NCBI RefSeq assembly: GCF_014201335.1
Contig: NZ_JACHEB010000008.1
Span: 1-64,000 of the forward strand
Source: Tunturiibacter gelidiferens
GTDB taxonomy: Bacteria > Acidobacteriota > Terriglobia > Terriglobales > Acidobacteriaceae
Direction of reading: 5' to 3'
DNA: 64,000 nucleotides
The notes under the pieces were generated by a model that saw only the letters and a program-made list of their open reading frames with translations, was not told the origin of the DNA and did no database searches. Both the position numbers and the translations under genes were made by a program. Shown piece by piece: positions 37,511 through 46,462 of this stretch. Every line of letters starts with the position of its first letter. Position 1 is the first letter of the stretch.

Positions 37511-37546
37511 GCTGGAGCGGTTCACCACTCGCTCCAGCATTTTTTT
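37511..37546 (+). terminator. intrinsic terminator of smc
   Basis: GCTGGAGCG-GTTCACCACT-CGCTCCAGC followed by A and seven T. A perfect 9-bp stem 37 bases after the smc stop. Confidence 0.9.
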
Positions 37547-37653
37547 GAGTATCGTTATTTTCTGTCCTGTGGTACCGAATCCGTTCTGGCAAAGTGACAG
37601 AAATCCATAAGCTCTCTCCGCTCGTCAGCAGAAAACAGCTAATCTAAAGTGGC

Positions 37654-38286
37654 ATGCACTTAGCGCTCACAACTGCCGTCCTTGTTCTGCTGACGGTAGC
37701 AATGCTTCTGTTGCGAATTTTCTGGAACGGTGGGCCCCCGCGTCTCAGATTTGGCATCCTTATGGTGTCCATCTCACTGGTTCTTCTACAGTCGTTCTTC
37801 GCTGCCACCAGATGGGGAACCATCTCCGATCGGCTGAACGTCTTTATATTCTGGTTGGCCGTTGCAGCCTATGAGTTCCTGGTTCTTTTCTTCTCGCGAC
37901 TGTCTCCAAAATGGCTCACCACGCTCAGCGCCACCATCCTGCTAATCCCCGTCTTTGCATCGAGTATCGTTCTTCCGCTTACCGAGCTCTTCGATCCTTA
38001 CTCTTACAAGACAGTGCCCGTCGGTGACAATCTTTTTTATGAAGTCAAACCGTGGGGCAACACGGGCGGCGGCAGAACGGGAGCTGATCTTATCGTCTCC
38101 TATCGGCCACCCATCGCCCCGTTTCTCCGGCACAAAGTCCGAGTCATTCCGTTCAACGACGGCGAGTGCAACTCAAGCGCAGCCATTGCCATACCCTTTC
38201 CTTCAACGAAAACAGTCCTTGGCCGCTGTCCGGGTTGGTCATCAGAGTCCGCACGAACTGTCGACAAGCTTTTCCCTTTGTCCTAG
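37654..38286 (+). CDS. integral membrane protein of unknown function
   Basis: 210 residues with four hydrophobic helices in the first 115 (LTTAVLVLLTVAMLLLRIF, FGILMVSISLVLLQSFF, FIFWLAVAAYEFLVLFF, LLIPVFASSIVLPL) and a soluble C-terminal domain with VKPWGNTGGGRTGAD and two Cys (GECNSSAA, GRCPGW). No family recognised. TAATCT (37640-37645) lies 8 bases before ATG and no Shine-Dalgarno is seen. Confidence 0.6.
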   Translation: MHLALTTAVLVLLTVAMLLLRIFWNGGPPRLRFGILMVSISLVLLQSFFAATRWGTISDRLNVFIFWLAVAAYEFLVLFFSRLSPKWLTTLSATILLIPVFASSIVLPLTELFDPYSYKTVPVGDNLFYEVKPWGNTGGGRTGADLIVSYRPPIAPFLRHKVRVIPFNDGECNSSAAIAIPFPSTKTVLGRCPGWSSESARTVDKLFPLS

Positions 38287-38344
38287 GCTGTTACTGGCGA
38301 TTCCAGCCTGATCGCAAATTTCAAAAGGTGGTACCGTCGAACCA

Positions 38345-39256
38345 ATGCCAGCAATCATATTAGAGACCCACCTTGGATCACTCCCTCTCACCGCACGCGG
38401 TAAGGTCCGCGACATCTACGCCCTCTCCGCCGACCAACTCCTCTTCGTCGCTAGCGACCGCATATCTGCGTTCGATCATGTCCTTGGCAGTGGCATTCCT
38501 TTCAAGGGAAAGATCCTCACTCGGCTCTCGCTGTTCTGGTTTGATCTCCTCAAACCGATCGTCCCAAACCACCTACTCACGGCCGACACGGCGCACTTCC
38601 CTCCGGAACTCGAACCGTTTCTCGACCAACTCGAAGGCCGCAGCATGCTCGTCAAACGAGCCAAGATGTTTCCCGTCGAGTGCGTCGTTCGTGGCTACCT
38701 CTCCGGATCCGGGTGGAAGGACTATCAGCAAACCGGTTCGGTCTGCGGAATCAAACTCCCTGCGGGTCTTCGCGAGTCAGACCGCTTGCCCGAGCCCATC
38801 TTCACCCCCGCCGCAAAGATCAACACCGGCGGACACGATGAAAACATCTCCTACGAAACAGTCGAGAAGACCATCGGCGAAAGCCACGCCGATGCGCTAC
38901 GCACCCTCACACTCCGGATCTATGAAAAAGCATCAGAGCATGCAGCCAGCAAAGGGCTGATCCTCGCCGACACTAAATTCGAATTCGGTCTCGTCGCCGA
39001 TGAATCGGGAAACGATCAGATAGTTCTTGCAGACGAGGTACTGACTCCCGACTCGTCGCGCTATTGGCCAGCCGATTCCTACAACCCCGGCGGCCCGCAG
39101 CCTTCTTTCGACAAACAATTCGTCCGAGACTATCTCGAATCAATCCACTGGAACAAGCAGGCGCCCGCGCCAGCGTTACCGCATGAGGTAGTACTCCGGA
39201 CCAGCGAGAAATACCTCGAGGCCTATCGCTCGCTCACCGGCCGCACCAACCTATAG
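38345..39256 (+). CDS. purC: phosphoribosylaminoimidazole-succinocarboxamide synthase
   Basis: 303 residues, the longer (yeast Ade1-like) type. Joins aspartate to CAIR in purine synthesis. Motifs: GKVRDIYAL, FVASDRISAFDHVLGSGIPFKGK, AKMFPVECVVRGYLSGSGWKDYQ (split: AKMFPVECVVRGYL, SGSGWKDYQ), LADTKFEFGL and LADEVLTPDSSRYWP. Five bases before cvpA, so one operon, an arrangement in which cvpA often sits with purine genes. Confidence 0.96.
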   Translation: MPAIILETHLGSLPLTARGKVRDIYALSADQLLFVASDRISAFDHVLGSGIPFKGKILTRLSLFWFDLLKPIVPNHLLTADTAHFPPELEPFLDQLEGRSMLVKRAKMFPVECVVRGYLSGSGWKDYQQTGSVCGIKLPAGLRESDRLPEPIFTPAAKINTGGHDENISYETVEKTIGESHADALRTLTLRIYEKASEHAASKGLILADTKFEFGLVADESGNDQIVLADEVLTPDSSRYWPADSYNPGGPQPSFDKQFVRDYLESIHWNKQAPAPALPHEVVLRTSEKYLEAYRSLTGRTNL

Positions 39257-39261
39257 GGCGA

Positions 39262-39798
39262 ATGAATCTCTTCGACTGCCTCCTGATCGCAATTCTGGCC
39301 TACTCTACCATCGTCGCCTTCATGCGCGGCATCATTCTGGAGCTCTTCTCTTTGGGCGGCCTGATCGTCGGTATTTTGATCGCCAGTTGGAACTACGGCC
39401 GCCTCACCGTGTACCTTGAACATTTCATCACCACACCCGCAATAGCGGAGATCGTCTCCTTTCTCCTCCTCGTCATCGGAGTCATGGTGCTCAGCGCGCT
39501 ACTCGGCAAAGCCCTCAACCGAACCGCTCACGCTATCGGGCTAGGTTTCTTCGACCGAATCCTTGGCGCCGTCTTCGGCTTCGGCCGTGGTTGCCTCCTC
39601 GGAGTAGCCATCCTCATGGCGATCGCAGCCTTCATCCCTCATTCCACATGGATTGAAAATTCTCAACTATCTTCCTATTTCCTTGCGGGGGCACATGCGG
39701 TATCCTTCGTTGTACCTTACGACCTTCAGCATAGGATTCTGGACGGCGCCGAGCAGCTCAAGCACAACGCGCCCTATTGGATCAAACCGTTGCGGTAG
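39262..39798 (+). CDS. cvpA: CvpA-family membrane protein
   Basis: 178 residues with four membrane helices (starting NLFDCLLIAILAYSTIVAFMRG, split NLFDCLLIAILAY and STIVAFMRG) and the family motif GFFDRILGAVFGFGRGCLLG. CvpA was named for colicin V production and now has a role in envelope stress and bile resistance; its exact activity is unknown. Directly after purC, matching the known link to purine genes. Confidence 0.88.
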   Translation: MNLFDCLLIAILAYSTIVAFMRGIILELFSLGGLIVGILIASWNYGRLTVYLEHFITTPAIAEIVSFLLLVIGVMVLSALLGKALNRTAHAIGLGFFDRILGAVFGFGRGCLLGVAILMAIAAFIPHSTWIENSQLSSYFLAGAHAVSFVVPYDLQHRILDGAEQLKHNAPYWIKPLR

Positions 39799-39849
39799 AG
39801 GCACAATGAGAGAGTGGTTCCACAAAGGAGCCGCCAGCGAGGAATAACC

Positions 39850-40128
39850 TTGAAGCGCGAAATGGACGGCTTGATCATGCAGATGCACAACGCCGGCATC
39901 CCTTACTCGGAGGCCGTTCGACAGTTCAAGAAGCGCTACATCCTCGAAGTACTGGCGCACCATAAGGGTAACCAATGCAAGGCAGCCGACGAGCTCGGCA
40001 TGCACCGCAATACCCTCAGCCGCACCCTCGCTGAGCTTGACATGGACACTGCGCAGATCCGCAACGGCATGCGCCGCCCACCCAGAAGCGAGCGCCCTCA
40101 CATTCAGAATATTGCCAGCGCCCGTTAG
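39850..40128 (+). CDS. Fis-type helix-turn-helix protein
   Basis: 92 residues from the TTG at 39850 (GAGG seven to ten bases before); a GTG at 39814 would add 12 residues. Residues FKKRYILEVLAHHKGNQCKAADELGMHRNTLSRTLAEL, here the pieces KRYILEVLAHHKGNQCKAA and DELGMHRNTLSRTLAEL, match the Fis DNA-binding helix-turn-helix. No sigma-54 ATPase domain is attached, so it is a small DNA-binding protein. It lies between cvpA and the secretin gene on the same strand (51 bases and 28 bases), probably one transcript. Confidence 0.8.
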   Translation: MKREMDGLIMQMHNAGIPYSEAVRQFKKRYILEVLAHHKGNQCKAADELGMHRNTLSRTLAELDMDTAQIRNGMRRPPRSERPHIQNIASAR

Positions 40129-40156
40129 CTTCCTGGCTCCGTCTAATCAGCAGTCG

Positions 40157-42067
40157 ATGAAACCCGCCTTTCAACCCCGCGCCTTCACCATTGCAAAATT
40201 CACGGTCGCGCTCGTCGTCGGGACTGTCTCGATTGCCGCCGTCGCCCAGACAAATCCAGGGCCAAACGCCAACGCCACCTCCGAGGCTTCCCCAAAACAG
40301 AATCCTCGGGCTGCCGAAGACGCCTACCTGTCCGGCGCACGTCTACTGGATCACAACGATCTCACAGGCGCCGAGCTGAAGTTTCGCAGAGCCGTCGAAC
40401 TTAACTCGTCCAACCGCGACTACGCCCTGGCGCTAAGCCTCACCCACGAGCGACACGTCACCGAACTCATCCAGCAAGCCGGTAAAGCGCGCCTCCTCGG
40501 GCAACATGAAAAGGCCGAGACCCTCCTGGCCGAAGCACGCCTCCTCGACCCTGAGAATGGTATCGTGGGCCCTCGAGTCGATAACGGAGAGCTGCCCAGG
40601 GCCTTCCACCCGGAGATCGAGCCCTGGATTCGCGAAGATCCAGCCATCACGGGTCCTGTCACCCTTGGGCCCAATCCCGGCCAGAAGAGCTTCCACCTGC
40701 ATTCCGATGAGCAGGATGTTATCCGCCAGGTACTTTCCAGCTACGGCATCAGTCCGACGTTCGATGAGTCCGTTCCGAAAGACGATCTGCGCTTTAATCT
40801 TGACGAATCGTCCTATCAGCAAGCCGTCCCCGTTCTTCTCGACATCACCCACCTCTTCGCGGTGCCGATGGATGCCAAGACCGTTTTCATCGCCAAAGAT
40901 ACCCCAGAGAACCGCCAACGTCTCGAGCGTCAGCTGCAAGAGACGATCTATATCCCCGGCATGACCAACGAGGAGATGGATAGCTTCGGTACCCTTATAA
41001 AAAACATCTTCGATATCAAACAAGTCACCGTCGGAAAGAGCTCTGGCACCCTCGTTATCCGTGCGCCGCAGGAGACCCTGACTTATGTCAATCTCACTCT
41101 TGCCGATCTCATCGACGGCGGCAGCGAGGTCCTGATCGACCTTCAGCTCTACTCCGTCGACACCACCAAGCAGCGCAACATCGGCGCACAGCTTCCGCAG
41201 CAGGCCGGTATCTACAACGTCAACTCCGCTGCGCAAAATATCGTCAGCTCCAATCAAGATCTCGTCAACCAGGCCATCGCTCAAGGCCTCGTCCCGGCGG
41301 GGGCGAGTAACATTACCATCGCTCTTGCGCTCATCGCCTCCGGCCTCGTCCAAAGCACTCTTCTCTCCAACACCGTCGGATTTTTTGGAGGGGGCCTTAC
41401 CGCGACTGGCGTTACCGTGAACCAATTCGCCGCTTTCAACCTCTCGCTCTCGTCCAGCGATACCCGCGCTCTCAACGACGTTCAGATTCGAGTCGGCGAT
41501 CGCCAAACCGCCACCTTCCGAATCGGTGAACGCTACCCCATCACCACCGCAACCTACTCCACAGGGATCGGTAACTCCTCCATCCCTCCCAATGCAACCG
41601 TCAACGGAGTCCCCATCTCCAATTTGCTCAACTCCTCTGCCGGCACCACGGCAACGATCCCGCAGATTCAGTATGAAGATCTCGGTCTGACTCTGAAAGC
41701 TACGCCGACAGTACAGAAGTCAGGCGCTGTAAAGATGCACATCGACCTCAAAATTGAAGCCTTGAACGGCGCCTCGTTGAATAACATCCCCGTCCTCAAC
41801 AACGAGGAGTTCGCTTCTGATGTCACCCTCGACGACGGAGACACCGCACTTGTGGTCAGCAGCCTCACAAAGAGCGAATCCGCCAGCCTAAGCGGATATC
41901 CCGTACTGAGTGAGCTGCCAGGTTTTCAAACGGCCACGGCAACTCGTCTGACAGAAACTGATTCCAGTGACCTCCTTCTTCTTGTCACTCCCCACATCAC
42001 CCGTCGTCGGTCCAACATCACTGTCGGTCCCAGAATCGCGATCAATTTACCTGAGCCGCCTGGCTAA
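40157..42067 (+). CDS. outer-membrane secretin with N-terminal TPR-like region (type II/III/pilus type)
   Basis: 636 residues from the ATG at 40157; the open frame reaches 40037 inside the HTH gene. Signal peptide (1-30, ending AAVAQ); TPR-like helices at 50-135; a secretin N-terminal domain around 175-310 (VRQ-type; HSDEQDVIRQVLSSYGI); the secretin barrel at about 435-618 with TFRIGERYPITT, IQYEDLGLTLKATPTV and LPGFQTATATRLTETDSSDLLLLVTPHI (split at 20). It would form a large outer-membrane ring for secretion or pilus passage. No other secretion or pilus genes are near. Its end overlaps the convergent kinase by 26 bases. Confidence 0.88.
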   Translation: MKPAFQPRAFTIAKFTVALVVGTVSIAAVAQTNPGPNANATSEASPKQNPRAAEDAYLSGARLLDHNDLTGAELKFRRAVELNSSNRDYALALSLTHERHVTELIQQAGKARLLGQHEKAETLLAEARLLDPENGIVGPRVDNGELPRAFHPEIEPWIREDPAITGPVTLGPNPGQKSFHLHSDEQDVIRQVLSSYGISPTFDESVPKDDLRFNLDESSYQQAVPVLLDITHLFAVPMDAKTVFIAKDTPENRQRLERQLQETIYIPGMTNEEMDSFGTLIKNIFDIKQVTVGKSSGTLVIRAPQETLTYVNLTLADLIDGGSEVLIDLQLYSVDTTKQRNIGAQLPQQAGIYNVNSAAQNIVSSNQDLVNQAIAQGLVPAGASNITIALALIASGLVQSTLLSNTVGFFGGGLTATGVTVNQFAAFNLSLSSSDTRALNDVQIRVGDRQTATFRIGERYPITTATYSTGIGNSSIPPNATVNGVPISNLLNSSAGTTATIPQIQYEDLGLTLKATPTVQKSGAVKMHIDLKIEALNGASLNNIPVLNNEEFASDVTLDDGDTALVVSSLTKSESASLSGYPVLSELPGFQTATATRLTETDSSDLLLLVTPHITRRRSNITVGPRIAINLPEPPG

Positions 42068-43505
42068 TAACACCGCCCACAGGTAGCCAAACAGTAAACA
42101 CGGTCCCATGCCCGTTACCGAGCCGGGTCCTTGTCCGGATTCGCCCGCCGTGCTTCTCAACAATCCCCTTGCTCACCCACAATCCAAGTCCTGTTCCCGT
42201 AAGCTCCTTCGTCGTCTGAAATGCTTCAAAAAGATGCTCCTGCATCTCCGGTTTGATTCCTTCGCCTGTATCGGCCACCGTCAAGCGCACCCCTTCAACA
42301 GAGCTATGCCAATCCCTCTGCGGATGCAACCTTATCCTCAACCGCCCTCCGCTACTCATGGCATCCAGCGCATTCCTCACGAGGTTATTAATTACCTGGC
42401 GGATCTCTCCCTCCAGAACCTTCACATGTGGAGTCGCCGCAAGCTTCAAATCGATCTCAATGTTCCGAACCAAAGTACGTCCCGTATAGAGGGCCATTAC
42501 GGTACGCAGCAGTTCAGCCATATCCACCTCAGTTGGCTTGCTCTGGTATCGGTTGAACCGTAGCGTCTGCAAAGTAATTTCCGTGACCCTGGACAACTCG
42601 CCTTGAGCCAGTGCCGCGTAATGCTGCATGTCTTCCATCGACTCCGATTGTCGAATGAGGTACAGCAGGTTCGTAATTGACTCCAGTGGATTATTGATCT
42701 CATGGGCGATCGATGAAGCCAGTTGTCCCACCGCTGCCAGCTTCTCCGACTTCCTCAACGCCTCGTCCTGTAGCCGCGCCTGAGTCACATCGGTGTTCAC
42801 GGCTACGCCACCAAGTATCTTTCCGTTCAGAAAAATCGGCGCAGCAACACTGCGGATCCAGCGATCCGAAGTCCGAACCGTCTCGGTCGACCATTTGCCA
42901 GCAAGCGCCGTCTCGAGCGTCTTCAAGCCCTCAGGAAACTTGCCACCGCTCATCATCTTCGCCACGTGATTGCAGCGAAGTTTCGCATCAGCCGTCGCGA
43001 TATAGACCCCCTGCGGCATGCTCTCGATCACGGCATCCAGCTCGGCCGTCTTCTGCTCCGCTAGTTCGTACGCTTTCTGCAGATTTTCCTGCTGTTGTCG
43101 CAGCTCGGTTACCTCGCGAAAAGTCACCACAACTCCAACAACGCATCCTTCTACAATCACTGGCTGAGCAGAAAGCTCTGCAACGAAACTGCTTCCGTCT
43201 TTCCGGAACATCGTGTCCGTTAGCTGCCTCAGAACTTTACTTTTCCGCACAACGTCATAAATGGGGCACTCGGAGCCCGGAAAATGACGCCCATCCGGAT
43301 AGTGATGATGCACGAGTTCGTGCATATTGTTGCCGAGCAACTCCTCGCTGGCATAGCCGAAACAACTCACTGCCATCCGATTAACGAACGTACAATTCCC
43401 TTCTAGATCAAGCCCCCATATGCCCTCTCCGGCAGAGTCAAGTAGCGCTTGCCAATGCTGCATTTGTTCCGCGTTATGTAGTAAAGTCTGCCTCATTGAT
43501 CTCAT
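42042..43505 (-). CDS. cytoplasmic PAS-PAS histidine kinase (NtrB-like)
   Basis: 487 residues without membrane helices. PAS1 at about 17-130 (FVNRMAVSCFGYASEELLG) with a HHHYPDGRHFPGSECPI insert; a second PAS-like domain at about 150-240; HisKA with phospho-acceptor H268 in SIAHEINNPLESITNL; N-box near N374 (RQVINNLVRNALDAM); DTGEGIKPEM and GTGLGLWVSKGIVEKHGG. The His/Cys-containing PAS1 insert might bind a metal or heme, which is speculative. No response regulator adjacent. Its 3' end overlaps the secretin gene by 26 bases. Confidence 0.9.
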   Translation of the reverse strand: MRSMRQTLLHNAEQMQHWQALLDSAGEGIWGLDLEGNCTFVNRMAVSCFGYASEELLGNNMHELVHHHYPDGRHFPGSECPIYDVVRKSKVLRQLTDTMFRKDGSSFVAELSAQPVIVEGCVVGVVVTFREVTELRQQQENLQKAYELAEQKTAELDAVIESMPQGVYIATADAKLRCNHVAKMMSGGKFPEGLKTLETALAGKWSTETVRTSDRWIRSVAAPIFLNGKILGGVAVNTDVTQARLQDEALRKSEKLAAVGQLASSIAHEINNPLESITNLLYLIRQSESMEDMQHYAALAQGELSRVTEITLQTLRFNRYQSKPTEVDMAELLRTVMALYTGRTLVRNIEIDLKLAATPHVKVLEGEIRQVINNLVRNALDAMSSGGRLRIRLHPQRDWHSSVEGVRLTVADTGEGIKPEMQEHLFEAFQTTKELTGTGLGLWVSKGIVEKHGGRIRTRTRLGNGHGTVFTVWLPVGGVISQAAQVN

Positions 43506-43659
43506 TCCGATCCAGCACCTTCGCTAACTCCGCGCCAGTCAACAAATGAGATGCAGGTTTTCGCCACCCATGTCACTCAGAAAAGTGAATGGCAGTTATG
43601 ACACCACGTGACACCGCGTTGACCATACTGAACATGGCCGCTATACTTGAATCTGTAGA

Positions 43660-43734
43660 GCGGGAGTAGCTCAGTGGTAGAGTGCTTCCTTGCCAAGGAA
43701 GATGTCGCCGGTTCGACCCCGGTCTCCCGCTCCA
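43660..43734 (+). tRNA. tRNA-Gly (GCC)
   Basis: 75 bases with encoded CCA. Acceptor GCGGGAG pairs with CTCCCGC; anticodon stem CTTCC/GGAAG, anticodon GCC at 43692-43694; T-loop TTCGACC. Confidence 0.96.
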
Positions 43735-43801
43735 AATAGAATCCTGCCTGCGGTACACTTCTCCTACAATCCAGCAGGGCAGAATCACATAGCCCACCCG
43801 A

Positions 43802-43876
43802 GGCGCGGTACCCAAGTGGTAAGGGAGAGGTCTGCAAAACCTTTATGCGTCGGTTCGATCCCGACCCGCGCCTCCA
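43802..43876 (+). tRNA. tRNA-Cys (GCA)
   Basis: 75 bases with encoded CCA. Acceptor GGCGCGG pairs with CCGCGCC; anticodon GCA at 43834-43836; T-arm CGGTTCGATCCCG. 67 bases after tRNA-Gly, likely one transcript; an intrinsic terminator follows. Confidence 0.95.
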
Positions 43877-43891
43877 AAATTTCAACAACTT

Positions 43892-43910
43892 AGCCCCTCA
43901 CGGGGCTTTT
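43892..43910 (+). terminator. intrinsic terminator of the tRNA-Gly/tRNA-Cys unit
   Basis: AGCCCC-TCAC-GGGGCT followed by TTTTG (the last T before the stem end counted), 16 bases after tRNA-Cys. Confidence 0.8.
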
Positions 43911-44195
43911 GTTATTTGGGCACTCTAGTGAGACATGTAGTGCCCCCAAACCATAAGAACCAACTCATTGAATCGCGTGAGTCGTGGCGGCAGTTGATCG
44001 TGGTCACGTCTCGCAGCACAGCGGACGCTGCCGCAGGTACCTTGTCTCTTCGTGGCAGCTGAGTAAGCGGACGTCCTACGTCTACATGCGCTTCACATTC
44101 GAAAAGCGATGGACCCGCGACCTCAAGAGCTTTCTCCAGTGGCGGCGACGAGAAATCAGCCGGCATCTCTGCGGATGAGCCGTTTGTTATTTTTC
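43911..44195. other. 285-base region between the tRNAs and the sigma factor gene
   Basis: Short frames on both strands show no family. No integrase and no repeat of the tRNA-Cys 3' end could be found here or farther right by eye. Nothing else seen. Confidence 0.4.
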
Positions 44196-45482
44196 CTAAG
44201 GGTTAGTTCGGTGAGTCTTGCAGGATGCGGCGCGAGTAAGTAGGAGGTCGCGTTCGCGGGTGTTGCGGGTAAGAGCGGCGGCGCGTTCGAACTCGGCGCG
44301 GGCTTCGCGGTGGCGGCCTAGTTTATAGAGGAGGTCGGCGCGGACGCTGGGGAGAAGATGGTAGCGCGCGAGCGAGGGTTCAGAAGCGAGGGCGTCTACG
44401 AGTGTGAGGCCGGCATGGGGGCCGTAGGCCATGGAGACTGCTACGGCACGGTTGAGCTCGATGACGGGGGAGGGGCTGAGCTGGGCGAGCTCGATGTAGA
44501 GGTTGACGATGCGATGCCAGTCGGTTTGGGATGGCGTGCGGGCACGGGCGTGGCAGGCGGCGATCTCGGCTTGGAGGAGATAGGGGCCGCGGGTGGTGTT
44601 GACTTTATGAGCGCGTTCAATTGCGGTTAGTCCGCGATGGATAAGGAGCTGATCCCACTGGGTGCGGTTTTGATCGAAGAGTAAGACTGGTTCGCCAGTG
44701 GAGGTGATGCGGACGCGGGTGCGGGAGGCCTGGATCTCCATGAGGGCGACCAGGCCGTGGACTTCTGATTCGGTGGGAGTGAGTTCGGCAAGGATGCGGC
44801 CGAGGCGGAGCGCATCTTCGCAGAGGATTGGGCGCATGAGGTCGTCTCCGGTGGTGGCGGAGTAGCCCTCGTTGAAGATGAGGTAGATGACTTCGAGGAC
44901 TGAGGAGAGCCGGGCGGCGAGCTCGGGGCCGCGGGGGACCTCGAAGGGGATGTGCTTGTCGGCGAGGGTGCGTTTCGCGCGAACGATGCGCTGGGCGATG
45001 GTGGGTTCGGGGGTCAGGAAGGCGCGGGCGATCTCGTCGGTCGTGAGGCCGCCGAGGAGACGGAGGGTGAGGGCTGCGCGGGATTCGGTGGGGAGAATGG
45101 GATGGCAGGCGATGAAGATGAGGCGGAGAAGGTCGTCGCTGATGGTGTTGTCGAGAGTGGAGTCGAGGTCGGGCGAGGTTTGTTCGAGGGCTTCGAGTTC
45201 GCGGGCGAGCTCTTCGTGTTTGCGCTCGGCGACGGCGTTCCGGCGGAACAGATCGATGGCGCGGCGTTTGGCGGTTGCGGTAAGCCATGCCGCGGGATTG
45301 TCGGGGACGCCAGACTGCGGCCACTGTTCGAGTGCGGCGACAAGTGCCTCCTGCGCGAGGTCTTCGGCGAGGCCGACGTCGCGGGTCAGGCGGGTGAGGC
45401 CGGCGATGACGCGCGCAGACTCGATGCGCCAGACCGCTTCGATGGTGCGATGTGTGGCGTGATGTGGATCGGTAGCGGACAT
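44196..45482 (-). CDS. ECF-type RNA polymerase sigma factor with long C-terminal extension (ECF42-like)
   Basis: 428 residues, more than twice a usual ECF sigma factor. Sigma region 2 lies at about 20-90 (LTRDVGLAEDLAQEALVAAL, AAWLTATAKRRAIDLFRR) and region 4 at about 125-175 (LRLLGGLTTDEIARAFLTPE). The remaining 250 residues are the helical DUF6596/TPR-like extension (FNEGYSATTGDDLMRPILCE, ELNRAVAVSMAYGPHAGL) that defines the ECF42 group. Next upstream on the same strand is a DGPF/YCII-related protein, the standard partner of ECF42. No anti-sigma factor is present, as expected for this group; the extension is thought to do the regulation. Confidence 0.9.
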   Translation of the reverse strand: MSATDPHHATHRTIEAVWRIESARVIAGLTRLTRDVGLAEDLAQEALVAALEQWPQSGVPDNPAAWLTATAKRRAIDLFRRNAVAERKHEELARELEALEQTSPDLDSTLDNTISDDLLRLIFIACHPILPTESRAALTLRLLGGLTTDEIARAFLTPEPTIAQRIVRAKRTLADKHIPFEVPRGPELAARLSSVLEVIYLIFNEGYSATTGDDLMRPILCEDALRLGRILAELTPTESEVHGLVALMEIQASRTRVRITSTGEPVLLFDQNRTQWDQLLIHRGLTAIERAHKVNTTRGPYLLQAEIAACHARARTPSQTDWHRIVNLYIELAQLSPSPVIELNRAVAVSMAYGPHAGLTLVDALASEPSLARYHLLPSVRADLLYKLGRHREARAEFERAAALTRNTRERDLLLTRAASCKTHRTNP

Positions 45483-45525
45483 TGCTACCGATCACACCAG
45501 CTTCGATCCGTGGATGCAAGAGTGG

Positions 45526-45966
45526 CTATTTATTGGCGGTCTGATTCGGCAGCTCAGCCCGTTTCGCTACCTTGTGCTGGATCTGCTCTGCGGACAGGAC
45601 GGGTGCGAGGTCTTCCATCTCAAAGACCTGACGGATTTCGACTTCGGAGTCGCCCACCGGATTGCAGTTGGGTGCACGCTTGACCCACTCGATGGCCTCT
45701 TCGAGGGACTTGACCTGCAGGATCGAGAAGCCAGCGATGAGTTCCTTGGCCTCGGTGAAGGGACCGTCGACCACGGTACGAGACTTGCCGGAGAATTTGA
45801 CGCGTGCGCCTTTGGAGCTGGGATGGAGGCCATCGAGGGCGAGCAGGACGCCAGCCTTGGAGAGCTCTTCATTGTACTTGCCCATCTCGAGCAGGAGCTG
45901 TGGATCGGGGAGGGCGCATTCTTTTTCTGACTCTGGGGTTGCTTTGACGATGACCATGAATCGCAT
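45526..45966 (-). CDS. DGPF-domain (YCII-related) protein
   Basis: 146 residues, ribosome site AAGGAG. The defining motif is VVDGPFTEAKELIAGFSIL; start RFMVIVKATPESE is also family-typical. YCII-related proteins have a ferredoxin-like fold and unknown function. It is 43 bases upstream of the ECF42-like sigma gene; this pair is conserved in many bacteria, with the DGPF genes as the sigma targets. Confidence 0.9.
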   Translation of the reverse strand: MRFMVIVKATPESEKECALPDPQLLLEMGKYNEELSKAGVLLALDGLHPSSKGARVKFSGKSRTVVDGPFTEAKELIAGFSILQVKSLEEAIEWVKRAPNCNPVGDSEVEIRQVFEMEDLAPVLSAEQIQHKVAKRAELPNQTANK

Positions 45967-46462
45967 TGAGAAATCTCCTTTGGGTTGAGCGATGGTTGGG
46001 TGGCTTGTTTTCGGGCTCAGCTATTGTTGGCTAACGGCGAACTCAGATTGAGAGCGCAGTTGGATCGCTGTTGCCCGCTTTCGTACTGGCTCTCTGCTGA
46101 TACGTCGAACGGGGTGGGGCCAAATCGACATGAGAACGGAATTTAATGGATTATCTTTCGGGGAGACGAAGGATGATCTAAATTACGAATTTTATGAGCA
46201 CGTGGTTTAGTTCTTCGCGGCTGAGGGCCGGCCCTGAACTGTCCGAACTCTTCGGCCAAATTTCTGCATGAGGTGGCCAATGCAAATTATCTCGCGACCG
46301 ACTACACTCCCATCTCGCCACATAAATCGGCATGATCTGGACTGCCAAATCCAGATCGAATCCTCGAAAGTCGGACCTGGTTTTGTGAATTTGCTCAAAA
46401 GCTGACTCTCCAGGAAGAGCAATCCCGCCGTAGCTTCTCAATCCTACCAACCGGCCTTGCAA
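45967..46462. other. 496-base region without a gene
   Basis: Frames on both strands are short and unlike anything recognised; an apparent 94-codon minus-strand frame starts with TTG directly after the TlpA-like pseudogene and has no ribosome site. The left end must hold the promoter of the DGPF/sigma pair. Confidence 0.4.

Noticed and set aside
46178..46462. 94-codon minus-strand frame
   Set aside because: TTG start with no ribosome site, directly after a disrupted gene; no recognised family.
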